Shown: in pieces, positions 63,536 through 64,000 of the stretch
Numbering within the stretch: position 1 is the stretch's first letter
How the letters are laid out: every line of letters begins with the position of its first letter
Position numbers and translations under genes: made by a program
Origin: Gordonia oryzae
GTDB lineage: Bacteria > Actinomycetota > Actinomycetes > Mycobacteriales > Mycobacteriaceae
Reading direction: 5' to 3'
Assembly: GCF_003797185.1 (NCBI RefSeq)
Contig: NZ_RKMH01000018.1
Span: forward strand, 20,685-84,684
Length of the DNA: 64,000 nucleotides
Notes under the pieces: generated by a model
What the model was told of the DNA's origin: nothing
Database searches by the model: none
The model's input: the letters and a program-made list of their open reading frames with translations, nothing else

Positions 63536-64000
63536 TTAGCTCCGCCCGTCGCCGTGTCGGGGTTTGGTGGTGTCGATCTGCTGGGTGGGCTGGTCGCTCT
63601 GGGCGGCCAGCGGCACGTCCCACTGTTGAGTGGGCGCCTCGTTACCGGCGAACTCGTAGACGTCGGTGGGCGCTTCGGCGGTGGCCACCCCCCCGGCCGA
63701 ACTCCACTCCCCCTGGCCGGATCCGCCGGCGTGAGCGGACGCGCCGGCACCGCTCTCGGCCAGGTCGGCACCGTGGGCGTGTGCCTGGGCCCGGATGTCG
63801 TCCTCCTGCGCCATCGATTCACGGATCGCGCGCTGGGCATTCTCCGGCAACGACGGCAGCAGTTCCAGGACGCGTTCGCGGTGACGGGTAACAGCCTTGC
63901 GCTCGGGCATCCCCGGATTGGGTTGCACCTGCGGGATGATCTCCGAGAAGTCGTCCTTGGTACCGCCACCACCGATACCCGCGGCCTGCATCGCCTCTTC
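63536..64000 (-). CDS. MceG/Mkl-type ABC ATPase, C-terminal part (runs off right edge)
   Basis: About 154 codons are visible and the frame is open to the edge. Only the regulatory tail is present: EEAMQAAGIGGGGTKDDFSE, then VTRHRERVLELLPSLPENAQ and a Gln/Gly/Ala-rich end. GIGGGG and the RHR..LELLPSLP..AQ.AI helix resemble the tail of M. tuberculosis Mkl (Rv0655), the MceG ATPase energising Mce import. The ATPase core lies outside, so the call depends on context and this tail. Confidence 0.65.
   Translation of the reverse strand, partial: EEAMQAAGIGGGGTKDDFSEIIPQVQPNPGMPERKAVTRHRERVLELLPSLPENAQRAIRESMAQEDDIRAQAHAHGADLAESGAGASAHAGGSGQGEWSSAGGVATAEAPTDVYEFAGNEAPTQQWDVPLAAQSDQPTQQIDTTKPRHGDGRS

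Noticed and set aside
1..64000. tRNA, rRNA, integrase or transposase genes
   Set aside because: None could be recognised in either strand.

Overview
The window is a chromosomal segment of a high-GC, mycolate-type actinomycete (order Mycobacteriales, most like Gordonia or Rhodococcus; genus is inference). The RNA polymerase beta subunit has a rifampicin pocket that reads like that of Mycobacterium tuberculosis. Further support comes from a complete Mce lipid-import operon with its MceG ATPase, an FprB-type ferredoxin/NADP reductase, DUF3558 lipoproteins, a KstR-type operator, Mce-associated proteins and a DinP-type polymerase.

Layout. 1-2.1 kb: a truncated flavin monooxygenase divergent from a TetR regulator, then an F420/LLM oxidoreductase with a KstR-like half-matching site. 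2.2-6.2 kb: a giant STAND ATPase with a membrane segment and WD40 propeller. 6.5-11.4 kb: an overlapping glycosyltransferase/methyltransferase/(alpha/alpha)-barrel cluster downstream of fprB, whose promoter carries a near-perfect KstR operator shared with an acyl-ACP thioesterase. 12.3-16.7 kb: secreted and lipoprotein genes, including an unusual in-frame S4-domain/DUF3558 fusion. 17.0-24.8 kb: a guanidine/allophanate nitrogen-salvage operon (permease, two DUF1989 proteins, carboxyltransferase without biotin carboxylase, AtzF) controlled by a divergent TetR with two operators. 24.9-30.0 kb: MarR, a DUF559/AbiEi-like gene bracketed by two 49-bp palindromes, and the valine catabolic genes mmsB, acyl-CoA dehydrogenase and mmsA. 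30.3-37 kb: transporter, SixA-type phosphatase, ArsR, lipase, repeat-containing membrane protein, DinP, and two stretches of decayed coding sequence. 37.4-43.9 kb: an amino-acid 2-monooxygenase/amidase pair, a PepSY plus DUF5134 pair (metal related) and a membrane protein/GntR pair. 44.1-51.7 kb: rpoC and rpoB. 52.1-64 kb: the Mce operon, transcribed on the minus strand (MceG end, YrbE A and B, MceA-F, two Mce-associated proteins).

How it fits together. Lipid handling is the main theme: Mce import, KstR-type control, thioesterase and FprB. A second theme is nitrogen and amino-acid salvage (guanidine, valine, amino-acid amides). Most operons run on the minus strand with 1-4 base stop/start overlaps, implying translational coupling. 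No tRNA, rRNA, CRISPR array, prophage or recognisable transposase was seen.
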